Shown piece after piece: positions 28,305 through 37,044 of a stretch of DNA of 64,000 nucleotides. The stretch spans positions 172,515 through 236,514 of the forward strand of contig NZ_NPKJ01000060.1 of assembly GCF_002284575.1 (NCBI RefSeq), given 5' to 3'. This stretch comes from Mesorhizobium temperatum (GTDB lineage: Bacteria; Pseudomonadota; Alphaproteobacteria; Rhizobiales; Rhizobiaceae). Each line of letters starts with the position of its first letter. The first letter of the stretch is position 1. A program made the position numbers and the translations under genes. The notes under the pieces are model-generated. The model was given only the letters and a program-made list of their open reading frames with translations, had not been told where the DNA came from and searched no databases.

Positions 28305-28529
28305 CGGGATCGACCTTCAATTTTTCTGATGCAAACTATCATTCCATTTCGTTTGATTGAACATCACTTTTGGAGGATAGTCAACTCCATCGAAGGCAGA
28401 CGTATCGAAAGCGGCCTTGAAACGCTCACGACACGGATCTGCAATCGACACGAAATGAAGCTGAAACAAACCTGAAGTAGCGCTTCGTATGCGGAGCGAC
28501 CTCCCGGCTCAACGTAAAGGAGAATGAAA

Positions 28530-28718
28530 ATGTCCATCCTGTCATCCATCGGCCGCATCGCGACCGAATTCAGCGCGGCTCGCGCCCGCTACCAGACCGA
28601 ACGCGCCATCCGCTCTCTGCCGATCGAACTGCAGAAGGATATCGGCTGGCCCGAAGCCGCCGACACCAAGACCGGTACTCGCTATGGCGTTGGATCCTGG
28701 GCTGGTGGAGCAAAATAG
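28530..28718 (+). CDS. DUF1127-like Arg-rich mini-protein
   Basis: A 62-residue protein (MSILSSIGRIATEFSAARAR...) with a short amphipathic helix and the KDIGW motif typical of DUF1127-related proteins, some of which bind RNA. The second of two nearby ATG codons is chosen because AAGGAG is eight bases before it and only one base before the first. An intrinsic terminator follows. A frameshifted paralogue lies at 25978. Confidence 0.8.
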   Translation: MSILSSIGRIATEFSAARARYQTERAIRSLPIELQKDIGWPEAADTKTGTRYGVGSWAGGAK

Positions 28719-28738
28719 ATCGTGTGTATTCAAAGCTG

Positions 28739-28777
28739 AAGGCCTGCCGCGCAGATCATGTCCGGCAGGCCTTTTTA
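28739..28777 (+). terminator. Intrinsic terminator of the DUF1127-like gene
   Basis: An AAGGCCTGCCG stem pairs with CGGCAGGCCTT across a 13-base loop and runs into TTTTT. The next 275 bases (28778-29052) contain no gene that I can support. Confidence 0.9.
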
Positions 28778-29052
28778 TTTGTAAATCAAATGTTTTTTAG
28801 AGCCATGTCACCGCTGCATGGCGCATATGAGCAGGCTGCATAGCAGCCCACATTTCGAGCTAACGCCTTGTAAGTGATCACAAATCCTGGCAGTTGCCAA
28901 AATTTGTCGCATTCCGTGTCGCTTTTCATATCAAGTGCTTCGCTTTTGCGATTTAGTTTCCCCTTACGTAAGCCTATATCAGCGCCAGCCAACGAGCTGC
29001 CCCACTCCATCAAGCGAAGGCGACCCGTCTGAGCAACCGAATGGAGATGATC

Positions 29053-29187
29053 ATGAAGCTTTTTGCCCGCCTTTTTGCCCGCCGTGAAATGAACCTGACG
29101 ACCGCGCTCGAGCGCCAGCGCCTTGCCAACACCATGCCGGGCCAAACCGGCGCCATGGCCGCCGCCCGCCTCGGCTTCGTCGCCTGA
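29053..29187 (+). CDS. Short hypothetical protein of 44 residues
   Basis: MKLFARLFARREMNLTTALE and onward, with a GGAG ribosome site six bases before the ATG. It is basic at the N-terminus and then Ala/Gly-rich. It has no family match, but start, ribosome site and length are like the other mini-proteins nearby. Two TGTCGC hexamers lie upstream at about 28916 and 28928. Confidence 0.5.
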   Translation: MKLFARLFARREMNLTTALERQRLANTMPGQTGAMAAARLGFVA

Positions 29188-29348
29188 TCTGACAAGTTCG
29201 CAAGCGGCGCTCCCTGCTGCTGCTTCGAAGTTGATCACAGCGCCGCTTCGGTTTGCCGAGGCGGCGCGTTTTGTCATGCGCCGACCACATGCGGCATATG
29301 CTCAATCCGGCAGCAATGTTGAGTCGGTCACCGCATAACGATTGCCCA

Positions 29349-29443
29349 TTTGCGACCCATGTCGCAAATAAAGTCTATCCTTTGCTGCCTAGCCAATTGA
29401 CAGGAAAGGTTTTTCCTGATGTCGCTATGCTGATCGCGACATC
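29349..29443. promoter_or_regulatory. Three palindromes in the promoter of the AraC-type regulator
   Basis: Within 95 bases there are three perfect inverted repeats. They are TTTGCGAC-N4-GTCGCAAA (29349-29368), CAGGAAA-N4-TTTCCTG (about 29401-29418) and GATGTCGC-N10-GCGACATC (29418-29443). The first shares its octamer with the mtgB/mtgC promoter and with 34155-34162, upstream of the FAD-GcvT gene. Autoregulation by the encoded AraC protein is likely. Confidence 0.6.
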
Positions 29444-29476
29444 CTGTTCGCGCCATTGCAGCGTGAGGGTTACCCT

Positions 29477-30478
29477 GTGAACGTCGTAAATCATCCGATC
29501 AGGCGATCGTTTGTCTTCTTCCTGGTCCCCGATTTCACCATGATCGCCTTTGCAACGGCGCTCGATCCGTTGCGCTCGGCCAACCGGATGCTCGGCTACG
29601 AGGCCTACCGCTGGCGGCTCGCCAGCATCGACGGCAAGCCGGTGCGCGCCTCTAACGGCGTCGAATGCGCCGTCAACACCTCGCTGGAGGACGAACGCAA
29701 GAAGATGTCCGGCCCCGAACGGCCGAACATGGCGGTCGTCTGCAGCGGCATCAATGTCGAGCGCTACCAGAACAGATCGGCCTTCGCCTGGCTGCGCGAG
29801 GAATACAACCGCGGCGTCGCCATCGGCGGCCTGTGCACTGGCGCGCATATACTGGCTGCCGCCGGCCTGTTGTCCAACAAGCGCTGCGCCATTCATTGGG
29901 AAAACCTGCCGGGCTTTTCCGAGGCGTTCCCGAAGGCCAATGTCTTTGCCGATCTCTTCGAGATCGACCAGAACATCTACACCTGCGCCGGCGGCACCGC
30001 GGCGCTCGACATGATGCTGAAGCTGATCGGCGACGATTTCGACGACAACCTCGTCAACCGGGTCTGCGAGCAGGTTTTGACTGACCGCGTACGCAGCCCG
30101 ACCGATCGCCAGCGCCTGCCGCTGCGCGCACGCCTTGGCGTACAGAACTCGAAGGTGCTGACCATCATCGAATTGATGGAAGCAAACCTGTCCGAGCCGC
30201 TGTCGCTGATCGAGATCGCCGATCACGTCGACCTGTCGCGCCGTCAGATCGAGCGCCTGTTCCGCACCGAGATGGGCAGGTCCCCTGCCCGCTACTATCT
30301 GGAAATCCGCCTCGACCGGGCCCGGCACTTGCTGATCCAATCATCGATGCCGGTGGTCGAAGTGGCGGTCGCTTGCGGCTTCGTCTCCGCTTCGCATTTC
30401 TCCAAATGCTACCGCGAGCTCTATGCGCGCTCGCCGCAGCAGGAGCGCGTCGACCGCAAGCAATTGCTGGTCGCGTAA
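29477..30478 (+). CDS. GlxA-family AraC-type transcriptional regulator (GbdR/CdhR-like)
   Basis: A 333-residue regulator with an N-terminal DJ-1/PfpI-like amidotransferase fold (about residues 12-185, including GGLCTGAHILAAAG). The C-terminal double HTH of the AraC family lies at about 225-320 (LSLIEIADHVDLSRRQIERLFR). This architecture is that of GbdR and CdhR, which sense glycine betaine, dimethylglycine or carnitine in Pseudomonas. The setting among methylated-amine genes supports the same role. The GTG at 29477 has a GAGGG site seven bases upstream and is preferred over the frame's first ATG-like start. Confidence 0.85.
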   Translation: MNVVNHPIRRSFVFFLVPDFTMIAFATALDPLRSANRMLGYEAYRWRLASIDGKPVRASNGVECAVNTSLEDERKKMSGPERPNMAVVCSGINVERYQNRSAFAWLREEYNRGVAIGGLCTGAHILAAAGLLSNKRCAIHWENLPGFSEAFPKANVFADLFEIDQNIYTCAGGTAALDMMLKLIGDDFDDNLVNRVCEQVLTDRVRSPTDRQRLPLRARLGVQNSKVLTIIELMEANLSEPLSLIEIADHVDLSRRQIERLFRTEMGRSPARYYLEIRLDRARHLLIQSSMPVVEVAVACGFVSASHFSKCYRELYARSPQQERVDRKQLLVA

Positions 30479-30528
30479 ACAAGCAACATCTTGAATGTGT
30501 GGCCGCCGGCGGGGAATGCTCGCCAGCT

Positions 30529-31374
30529 CTAGCGGCTGTCGAACATCCAGCTTCGGTCGCGCCACATTTTCTCGCCGACCTGACAGTCGGTGGCCGGCTT
30601 GTCTTGCGCCAGCACCACCGGCGGATGCGCCGCTTCGTCCGCCGCCCATTGCGGTGACGCAGGCCCGGCAAGCTCGAGCACCAGCTTGCGGCGGATCGCT
30701 TCAGGAAACTGCGTCCACTCATTGACCGGGATCATGAACGCGCCGGGCCCACCGATGACGCAGTCGGTGTAGTAGCGGTCGAGATAATTGACGTCGTAGA
30801 CGCTGGTGAAGCCGCTCCGGGTCATCAGCGGCAGGCCGTTGATGGTGATGCCTTGCTTGACCAGTTCGTCACGGGTGACGTCGACGGGAGCACCTTGATT
30901 GTTGGGGCCATCGCCTGAAATGTCGATGACGCGCTTGACGCCCTGAAAGCCGCTTTCGGCGAAGAGATCGCTGCCGAATTGCAAGGCACCGGAAATCGAG
31001 GTGCGCCGGGCGCTGTTGGGCGCATGGGCGGAGAGCTGTTCGACCACCCGCTCGGCGTCAGCACGATTGGCGATTACCGTCCACGGCACGATCACATGCT
31101 GCCAGGTCGTGCCGGCCCATTCGACGTAGGTGACGGCAATCTTGCCGTAGGCGCCATCGGCGATGGCCTGCAGCACCGTGTCGTGCGTCAGCGCCGCGAC
31201 ATAGCCGCGACGCTGGATTTCGAGTTCGGCCGGCGACATCGAAAGCGAAACGTCGACGGCAAGGACCAGCTCGATGTCGACAGGCTCGGCGGCGCGGGAT
31301 TCCGGCGTCAGCCAAGGCACCAGCGCCAGCGCGGCGGCAGAGAGGAGATGTCTTGCGTGGGGAAAAGCAGACAT
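30529..31374 (-). CDS. DUF1194 secreted VWA-like protein
   Basis: A 281-residue protein with a signal peptide ending near ESRAAEP and a VWA-like fold. The metal site is DVSLSMS, a DxSxS MIDAS. It also has RRTSISGAL and DISGDGPNNQG. These match DUF1194 proteins, which are periplasmic or secreted and of unknown role. It is convergent with the AraC regulator gene. Confidence 0.85.
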   Translation of the reverse strand: MSAFPHARHLLSAAALALVPWLTPESRAAEPVDIELVLAVDVSLSMSPAELEIQRRGYVAALTHDTVLQAIADGAYGKIAVTYVEWAGTTWQHVIVPWTVIANRADAERVVEQLSAHAPNSARRTSISGALQFGSDLFAESGFQGVKRVIDISGDGPNNQGAPVDVTRDELVKQGITINGLPLMTRSGFTSVYDVNYLDRYYTDCVIGGPGAFMIPVNEWTQFPEAIRRKLVLELAGPASPQWAADEAAHPPVVLAQDKPATDCQVGEKMWRDRSWMFDSR

Positions 31375-31411
31375 GCCGTAAGGTAAGCGAGAATCGTCGT
31401 GTCACAAAGCG

Positions 31412-31430
31412 AAAAGCCCGGCGCCGGGCT
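31412..31430 (-). terminator. Probable intrinsic terminator of the FAD-GcvT gene
   Basis: AGCCCGGC/GCCGGGCT forms a perfect 16-base palindrome at 31415-31430, followed on the minus strand by TTTTC. It lies 73 bases beyond the stop of the FAD-GcvT gene. The short T-run makes it a moderate call. Confidence 0.55.
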
Positions 31431-31502
31431 AAGTCTTTGCGTTCACGTTTTTGCGAACCCGCCCCTTACCCTCCTGCGGGAGGACCGGTAGACAATCAAC
31501 GC

Positions 31503-34064
31503 TTAGCTGCGTGGATTGAGGTTCTCCGGATCGTAGAGCGGCCTGTAGCCGACGGCGGCCACTTCGACCGGGTATGTCTCGCCGAAATATTCGACAGTCA
31601 GCTTGCGGCCCTCCTGGCAATACGCCCAGGGCAGATAGGCGAGCGCAATGTTCTTGCCGATGGTCGGGCCGTAGGCGATCGAGGTCGTGAAAGACCGGCG
31701 GCCGAGTTCGTCGACCAGCGTCTCACCCGTTTGCGGGTCCATCACCGGCATCGTGCCGACGGGATAACGGGCAACGCCCTTGGAATCGACATTATCCGTC
31801 ATGACAAGCGTGCAAAGCATGGCCGGCTGATGCGCGCGGGCGCGATATTCCAGATGCTTTGCCTTGCCGCTGAAATCAGCCTCCTTGACCTTCGGGCGGG
31901 CAAGATCGGCCTCCAGCAGATTGTACTCGGTCAGAAGGTCGGCATTCTGCAGGCGCAGGCTCTTCTCCATGCGGCGGCTGTTGGCATAGGTCTCGACGCC
32001 AAAAGCCATCACGCCGGTCGAACGCAACGCGTCCCATACGGCTGGGCCGTCTTCGTATCGCATATGCAGTTCCCAGCCCTGCTCGCCGACATAGGAGATG
32101 CGGAAAGCGGTCACGTCCTTTCCGGCGATCCTGACAGGCTTGATTGCCGCAAAGGCAAAGTTCTCTGGCGTCAGGCCATCCGGGTCTTCCACGACCTTGC
32201 TCAATGTTGCCCGGGCGTTTGGGCCCCAGATGCCGACGGTCACGTACTTCTCGGTCACATCGGTGATGGTGACGTCGAACCCTTTGTCTTCTGCCGTCCG
32301 CCGCATGTACTGGAAGTCGCGCGGGCCGGCATCTGCGCCGTCGATGACCCTGCAGCGGTCGGCCATGCGGATGACCGTCAGGTCGGCGCGCACCATGCCG
32401 TGATCGTCGAGGAAATGGGTGTAGATGCCTTTGCCGATATTGCCGTCGCCGCCGATCTTGGCCGCGCACAGCCATTCCATCAGCGCGACATGATCCGGGC
32501 CTTCCACATCGTACATCGCGAAATGCGATAGATTGACGATGCCGCAATCCTCGCTCATGGCGAGATGCTCGGCATTGGAGACGCGCCAGAAATGGCGGTT
32601 GTCCCACTCGTTTTCACGCACCGGCACCCGGTTGCCGTATTTCTCGAGCAGGTGCTCGTTGGCGGCATAGCCATGGGCGCGCTCCCAGCCGCCGAGCTCC
32701 ATGAAATAGCCGCCGAGTTCCTTCTCGCGCTCCCAGAAAGGCGAGCGGCGCACGTCGCGGGCCTTGGAGAAGGGCTCGCGCGGATGGACCGCCGGATTGT
32801 AGACCTTCATCGCCGTTTCGGTGCAGCGGTCCCAGATGAACTGCTCTTGCGTCTGGTGCGGATAGAAGCGCGAATAGTCGATGGCGTGGTGGTCGATCGA
32901 CGTCCGGCCGTCCGTCATCCAGTCGGCGATGAGCTTGCCCATGCCGGGGCCGTCCTTGACCCAGATCGCGACGGCATACCAGAGGCCCCGCACCTTCTGG
33001 CTCTCGCCCATGGAGGGGCCGCCGTCTGCCGTCACCTGCAGAAGCCCATTGAAGGAATGGCTCTCATTGTAGCCCAGTTCGCCCAGGATCGGCGTCAGTT
33101 CCATGGCCCGCTCGAGCGGGGCGAGGATCTGTTCCATGTCGAGGTCGCGCTGCGAGGGCGAAAGACGGGCCTGGTCCTTCTCCAGAAGGTCGCGCGGATG
33201 GCAAAGGCGCGGATTGGTCTCTTCGTAATAGCCCCACTCGATCTGCCCGCCTTCGGCGGTCTTGGGATCGCCAGTGTCGCGCATGTAAGCCGAGTTGCCC
33301 TGGTCGCGCAGCAGCGGCCAGCCGATCTCCTTGCCGGTGCCGGCGAACTCGGTATACGGCCCGAAGAAGGTGAGCGGATGATCGATCGGCATGACCGGCA
33401 GGTCCTCGCCCACCATTTCCGCGATCAACCGGCCCCAGATACCCGCGCAAACAATCACATAGTCGGCTTCGATGGTGCCGCGATCGGTCACCACGCCCTT
33501 GATGCGACCGTTCTCGACGACAAGCGACCTGGCCGGCGTGTTGGCGAAGGATTTGAGTTTGCCGGAGGCTTCCGCCTGGTCGACCAGCTTACCGGCGACC
33601 GTTTGCGAGCGCGGGATGACGAGACCGGCATCGGGATCCCAGAGGCCGCCCTGCACCATCTCTTCTTCGATCAGCGGGAACTTCTGCTTGATCTCGGCCG
33701 GTTCGATCAGGCGGGCACGCGTGCCGAAAGCCTTAGCCGAGGCGATCTTGCGCTTGATCTCCTCCATGCGGGCGTCGTCGCCAACGCGGGCGACCTCAAG
33801 GCCGCCGATGCGGGCGTAATGGCCCATCTTTTCGTAGAACTCGATGGAGTAGAGCGTCGTCCAGCAGGACAGGAAATCATGGCTGGTCGTGTAGCAGAAG
33901 TCGGAGGCGTGCGCCGTCGATCCGATATCGGTCGGGATGCCCGATTTGTCGATGCCGACGATGTCGTCCCATCCGCGCTCGATCAGGTGGTGGGCGACCG
34001 ATGCACCGACAATGCCGCCCAGCCCGACGATGACGACCTTCGCCTTTTTCGGAAACCCTGCCAT
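31503..34064 (-). CDS. FAD-dependent oxidoreductase fused to GcvT domain (dimethylglycine/sarcosine dehydrogenase family)
   Basis: An 853-residue enzyme. Residues 8-430 form a DAO-type FAD domain with GLGGIVGASV at the dinucleotide site. A link domain follows, then a GcvT/THF-binding domain to the C-terminus. Family members oxidise N-methyl groups and load the one-carbon unit onto THF. The usual covalent-FAD motif S-T-W-H is replaced by GSTAHAS with His52, so the His is kept but the Trp is lost. This copy is more diverged than the two at 51735 and 56262 and may have another substrate. The start at 34064 has a GGAG site. A TTTGCGAC half-site lies 91 bases upstream. Confidence 0.87.
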   Translation of the reverse strand: MAGFPKKAKVVIVGLGGIVGASVAHHLIERGWDDIVGIDKSGIPTDIGSTAHASDFCYTTSHDFLSCWTTLYSIEFYEKMGHYARIGGLEVARVGDDARMEEIKRKIASAKAFGTRARLIEPAEIKQKFPLIEEEMVQGGLWDPDAGLVIPRSQTVAGKLVDQAEASGKLKSFANTPARSLVVENGRIKGVVTDRGTIEADYVIVCAGIWGRLIAEMVGEDLPVMPIDHPLTFFGPYTEFAGTGKEIGWPLLRDQGNSAYMRDTGDPKTAEGGQIEWGYYEETNPRLCHPRDLLEKDQARLSPSQRDLDMEQILAPLERAMELTPILGELGYNESHSFNGLLQVTADGGPSMGESQKVRGLWYAVAIWVKDGPGMGKLIADWMTDGRTSIDHHAIDYSRFYPHQTQEQFIWDRCTETAMKVYNPAVHPREPFSKARDVRRSPFWEREKELGGYFMELGGWERAHGYAANEHLLEKYGNRVPVRENEWDNRHFWRVSNAEHLAMSEDCGIVNLSHFAMYDVEGPDHVALMEWLCAAKIGGDGNIGKGIYTHFLDDHGMVRADLTVIRMADRCRVIDGADAGPRDFQYMRRTAEDKGFDVTITDVTEKYVTVGIWGPNARATLSKVVEDPDGLTPENFAFAAIKPVRIAGKDVTAFRISYVGEQGWELHMRYEDGPAVWDALRSTGVMAFGVETYANSRRMEKSLRLQNADLLTEYNLLEADLARPKVKEADFSGKAKHLEYRARAHQPAMLCTLVMTDNVDSKGVARYPVGTMPVMDPQTGETLVDELGRRSFTTSIAYGPTIGKNIALAYLPWAYCQEGRKLTVEYFGETYPVEVAAVGYRPLYDPENLNPRS

Positions 34065-34187
34065 TGCCCGCGACTCCAAAAGTGCTGCTGCGGGCGGCCG
34101 CGCCCGCTTGATCGGCGCACAATATGCAGGCGACGGCCATCGCGCTACCGCCTGTTTGCGACACGCTGCAGGTGCGGCGCGACCCCG

Positions 34188-34234
34188 GCGCATGACCCGA
34201 AAAATCGGAACCGATTTTCGCTGGGATCATGCGC
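34188..34234. repeat. Rhizobial intergenic palindromic repeat, copy 1
   Basis: GCGCATGAC opens and GATCATGCGC closes a 47-base palindromic unit whose centre is AAAATCGG-N4-CCGATTTT-like. A second copy lies at 50830-50875. Such RIME-like units are scattered between genes of rhizobia. Confidence 0.7.
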
Positions 34235-34297
34235 AGAAACTGGTTTGAGATCGGCTGCTTCAAGGGAAAATGATGCGCGCCAGGCTGGAGACGGAAC

Positions 34298-35527
34298 TCA
34301 TGGTTTATCTTCCGGAACAACGTGCAACACTGCGGCGCGACGCCCTTTGATGCTCGCCCACAGCGCCATGAAGGGGCCGGCGAGCAGCAGGAACGGCGGG
34401 ATCAGATTGGGAAAATAGATGCGGGTGTCGTGGATCGGGAAGACGGCGAACTTGGCCAGCACCCCGAGCACCAGCGCCGCAAACAGGATGCCGGCGCGGC
34501 GGTCGAGCTTGAAGCCGGCGCGACCGGCTGCATACCACCCCGCCAGCGCCAGCACCGAGATTCCGACCCAGTTGTTCAGGCTGACGGCGCGGACCAGGGA
34601 GGCGGCAAAAGCCCGGAGATAGGCGGCAGCCGAGAACGGCGGATCGAAGCCGCCCATATTGTAGTGCTGCTCGATGCTGGAGAACCACAGATGCGGCCAC
34701 CAGCCGGGATGCTGCGCCCAGTGCGAGATGGCGAAATAGGCGACCAAGGAAGCGGCAAAGCCGGCCTGCGCGCCCCACGCCTTCTGCCGGTAGCCGACCA
34801 GCAGCACGGCGAAGATGGCGAGGAAGACAATGCTGTCGGGCCGCGCCATGAAGGCGAGAAAGAGCAGGATCGCCGCCGCCACCTCGCGACCGCGCACATA
34901 CGCAAAAAGTCCGCAGAGGAACAGCGCCGAGCACAGCAGATCCGGCGTCGCGGCCCGCGCCGCGTCGCCGAATTCGGCCATCATCAGCACCGCGCCGGCG
35001 ACCGGCGCCAGCGCCAGCGCACCTTCGGACCGCAGCCAGAGCAGCGCGATCGCACCGAACAGCAGCACTGACAACACCGAGACCGCGCGCATCGCCTCGA
35101 CCGGCGACATCACAGAACTCATCGCCGAGAGGATCTCGGCGTAGAGGAACTTGATCCGGTACATGCCGAGCAGCGAATGGAAGTCGGCGGCGTTGCCGGC
35201 CATATGACTGCGGAAACCGCCGCCATCATCGATCAGTGCCTTGTAGTCGCTCGCCGACACACCGTCCCTAACCGTGCCATAGGCATAGTCGTGCAGCGCC
35301 TGCACATCGGGATAGGTGCCCTCCTCGGCGATCGCGAGATAGGGCAGCATATCCCAATTGGCGTCGGGCATGAACCATGCCATCACCGCGGTCAGAAGGA
35401 TGTAGAGCGCGAAGGCCGCCGCGCCGATCGGTGCGGCAAGACGCGCATAGGTGCCCTCTCCCCATGCCAGACCGGCCTCGGTGAGCCGGTCGAGCAGGTT
35501 TGTCGGAACGGGAGATTTGGTCAGCAT
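34298..35527 (-). CDS. Polytopic membrane protein, possible GT-C-type glycosyltransferase
   Basis: A 409-residue protein with about nine to ten hydrophobic segments. A periplasmic-looking loop follows the first segment and contains PDANWDMLPYL, the position and acidic residue expected of GT-C enzymes that use polyprenyl-phosphate sugars. Families of this layout (PMT/ArnT or DUF2029-like) fit, but I cannot place it firmly. It is 21 bases downstream of the class III aminotransferase and is read with the polyprenyl-pentose genes. It may therefore be the transferase that uses their product. Confidence 0.6.
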   Translation of the reverse strand: MLTKSPVPTNLLDRLTEAGLAWGEGTYARLAAPIGAAAFALYILLTAVMAWFMPDANWDMLPYLAIAEEGTYPDVQALHDYAYGTVRDGVSASDYKALIDDGGGFRSHMAGNAADFHSLLGMYRIKFLYAEILSAMSSVMSPVEAMRAVSVLSVLLFGAIALLWLRSEGALALAPVAGAVLMMAEFGDAARAATPDLLCSALFLCGLFAYVRGREVAAAILLFLAFMARPDSIVFLAIFAVLLVGYRQKAWGAQAGFAASLVAYFAISHWAQHPGWWPHLWFSSIEQHYNMGGFDPPFSAAAYLRAFAASLVRAVSLNNWVGISVLALAGWYAAGRAGFKLDRRAGILFAALVLGVLAKFAVFPIHDTRIYFPNLIPPFLLLAGPFMALWASIKGRRAAVLHVVPEDKP

Positions 35528-35548
35528 GGTTTCGCTCAGCAGACCTGG

Positions 35549-37021
35549 CTAGCGGACCTGGCTTTTGACGAAATCCTTCACGATCGACACGATGCCGCGC
35601 GACAACAGGCTGTCGAGCGCCTCGATAAAGCGGTCGACATGTTCGCGCTGGCAGATCAGCGGCGGTTCGAGACGGATGACGTTGCGGTTGTATTCGGTGA
35701 AGGCGACGAGCACGTCGTAGTCGCGCAGCAGCAGCGCACCGACGAAGCCGGACAGGGATCCCTTCAGCTTCTCGTCAAGCACGCTGACCACAGGCCGCAG
35801 CACCATCGGCAGGGTCTGCGAAAAGTCGTGGAATTCCAGCCCGACCATCAAGCCTTTGCCGCGGACGTCCTTGATGATCTTCGGGTATTTCTCCCTCAAC
35901 GCCTGCAGGCGTTGCAGGAGATAGTCGCCGGTCACGGCGGCGTTGTCGATCAGCCCCTCGTCGTAAAGCACGTTGAGCGCCTCGATCGAGGTGACGCAGG
36001 CCTCGCCCATGCCGCCGAAGGTGGCCATGGCGTGGATCATCGCCGTCTTCGGCGTGCCATAGGCCTTCATGTAGACCTCGCGCCTGGCGATCATCGCGCC
36101 GACCGCCGCCTTGCCGCCGCCGAGCGATTTTGCCAACGCCGTCACATCAGGAACGACGCCGTAATGCTCGAAGGCATAGAAGCGGCCGGAGCGTCCATAG
36201 CCGCACTGCACCTCGTCGGCGACCCACAGCACACCGTACTGGTCGCAGAGTGCGCGCAGCTTCTGCCAATACTCGGCAGGCGCCTGAATGATGCCGCCAC
36301 CGCCCTGGATGGTTTCGAGCACAATGACGCCGATCTCCGGGTCCGAGCGGAAGGTGCGCTCGACCGCTTCGATGTCGGCGAACGGAATGCGCACGACATT
36401 GTCGGCCACCTTGAAATCGGCGCGGTAGAGCGAGCCGTCGGTGATCGCCAGCACGCCCTTGGTCTTGCCGTGGAAGGAATTCTCGGCATAGACGACCTTC
36501 GGCCGCTTCGGGCCCGCGGCGCGCTCGGCGAGCTTCACCGCCGCCTCCATGGCTTCCGAGCCGGACGAGCCCAGAAACACCATGTCGAGATCGCCGGGCG
36601 AGCATTTGGCGAGATTGTGCGCCAGCGCAGCCGCATATTGCGACATGAAGGCGATGGCGATCTCCTGCCGCTTCTCGTCCTGGAACTTTTTGCGCGCTTC
36701 GAGAAGGCGCGGATGATTGTGACCGAAGGCCAGCGAGCCGAAGCCGCCGAAGAAATCCAGGATCTTGCGCCCGTTCTGATCGATGTAGAACATGCCTTCG
36801 GCGCGCTCGATCTTGATCTTGTGGAAGCCGAGCAGCTTCATGAAATGCAGCTGGCCGGGGTTGAGATGCGCCTTGAACAGGTCGGTCATGCGCGCGACGT
36901 CCATCGCCTTGGCCTGCTCGACGCTGATCAGATCGGGCTTGGCGGTGGTGGCGGGCGAAAGCGCCGGCGCGCTGACCGTGGCGCGCACAGTCGTGTGGGC
37001 TGGCTTGGTCATGACGGTCAT
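35549..37021 (-). CDS. Class III (acetylornithine/GABA-type) PLP aminotransferase
   Basis: A 490-residue PLP enzyme. Recognisable are GSSGSEAMEAAVKLA, FHGKTKG, the PLP-binding Asp in WVADEVQCGYGRSG and the Schiff-base Lys in ALAKSLGGG. The N-terminal extension of about 60 residues is longer than usual. The start at 37021 has an AGGAG ten bases upstream. It sits between a nucleotide-sugar-type SDR and a membrane protein, so its substrate may be a sugar or polyol aldehyde rather than an amino acid intermediate. HpnO-type aminotransferases of hopanoid side-chain synthesis are an alternative. Confidence 0.85.
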   Translation of the reverse strand: MTVMTKPAHTTVRATVSAPALSPATTAKPDLISVEQAKAMDVARMTDLFKAHLNPGQLHFMKLLGFHKIKIERAEGMFYIDQNGRKILDFFGGFGSLAFGHNHPRLLEARKKFQDEKRQEIAIAFMSQYAAALAHNLAKCSPGDLDMVFLGSSGSEAMEAAVKLAERAAGPKRPKVVYAENSFHGKTKGVLAITDGSLYRADFKVADNVVRIPFADIEAVERTFRSDPEIGVIVLETIQGGGGIIQAPAEYWQKLRALCDQYGVLWVADEVQCGYGRSGRFYAFEHYGVVPDVTALAKSLGGGKAAVGAMIARREVYMKAYGTPKTAMIHAMATFGGMGEACVTSIEALNVLYDEGLIDNAAVTGDYLLQRLQALREKYPKIIKDVRGKGLMVGLEFHDFSQTLPMVLRPVVSVLDEKLKGSLSGFVGALLLRDYDVLVAFTEYNRNVIRLEPPLICQREHVDRFIEALDSLLSRGIVSIVKDFVKSQVR

Positions 37022-37044
37022 GTCAAAGAGTCTCCTGCTGCCCT

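Noticed and set aside
32565..34418. Plus-strand reading frame of 617 codons
   Set aside because: It is antisense to the FAD-GcvT gene, has His/Arg/Gly-rich shadow composition and lacks any motif. High GC content opens the opposite frame.
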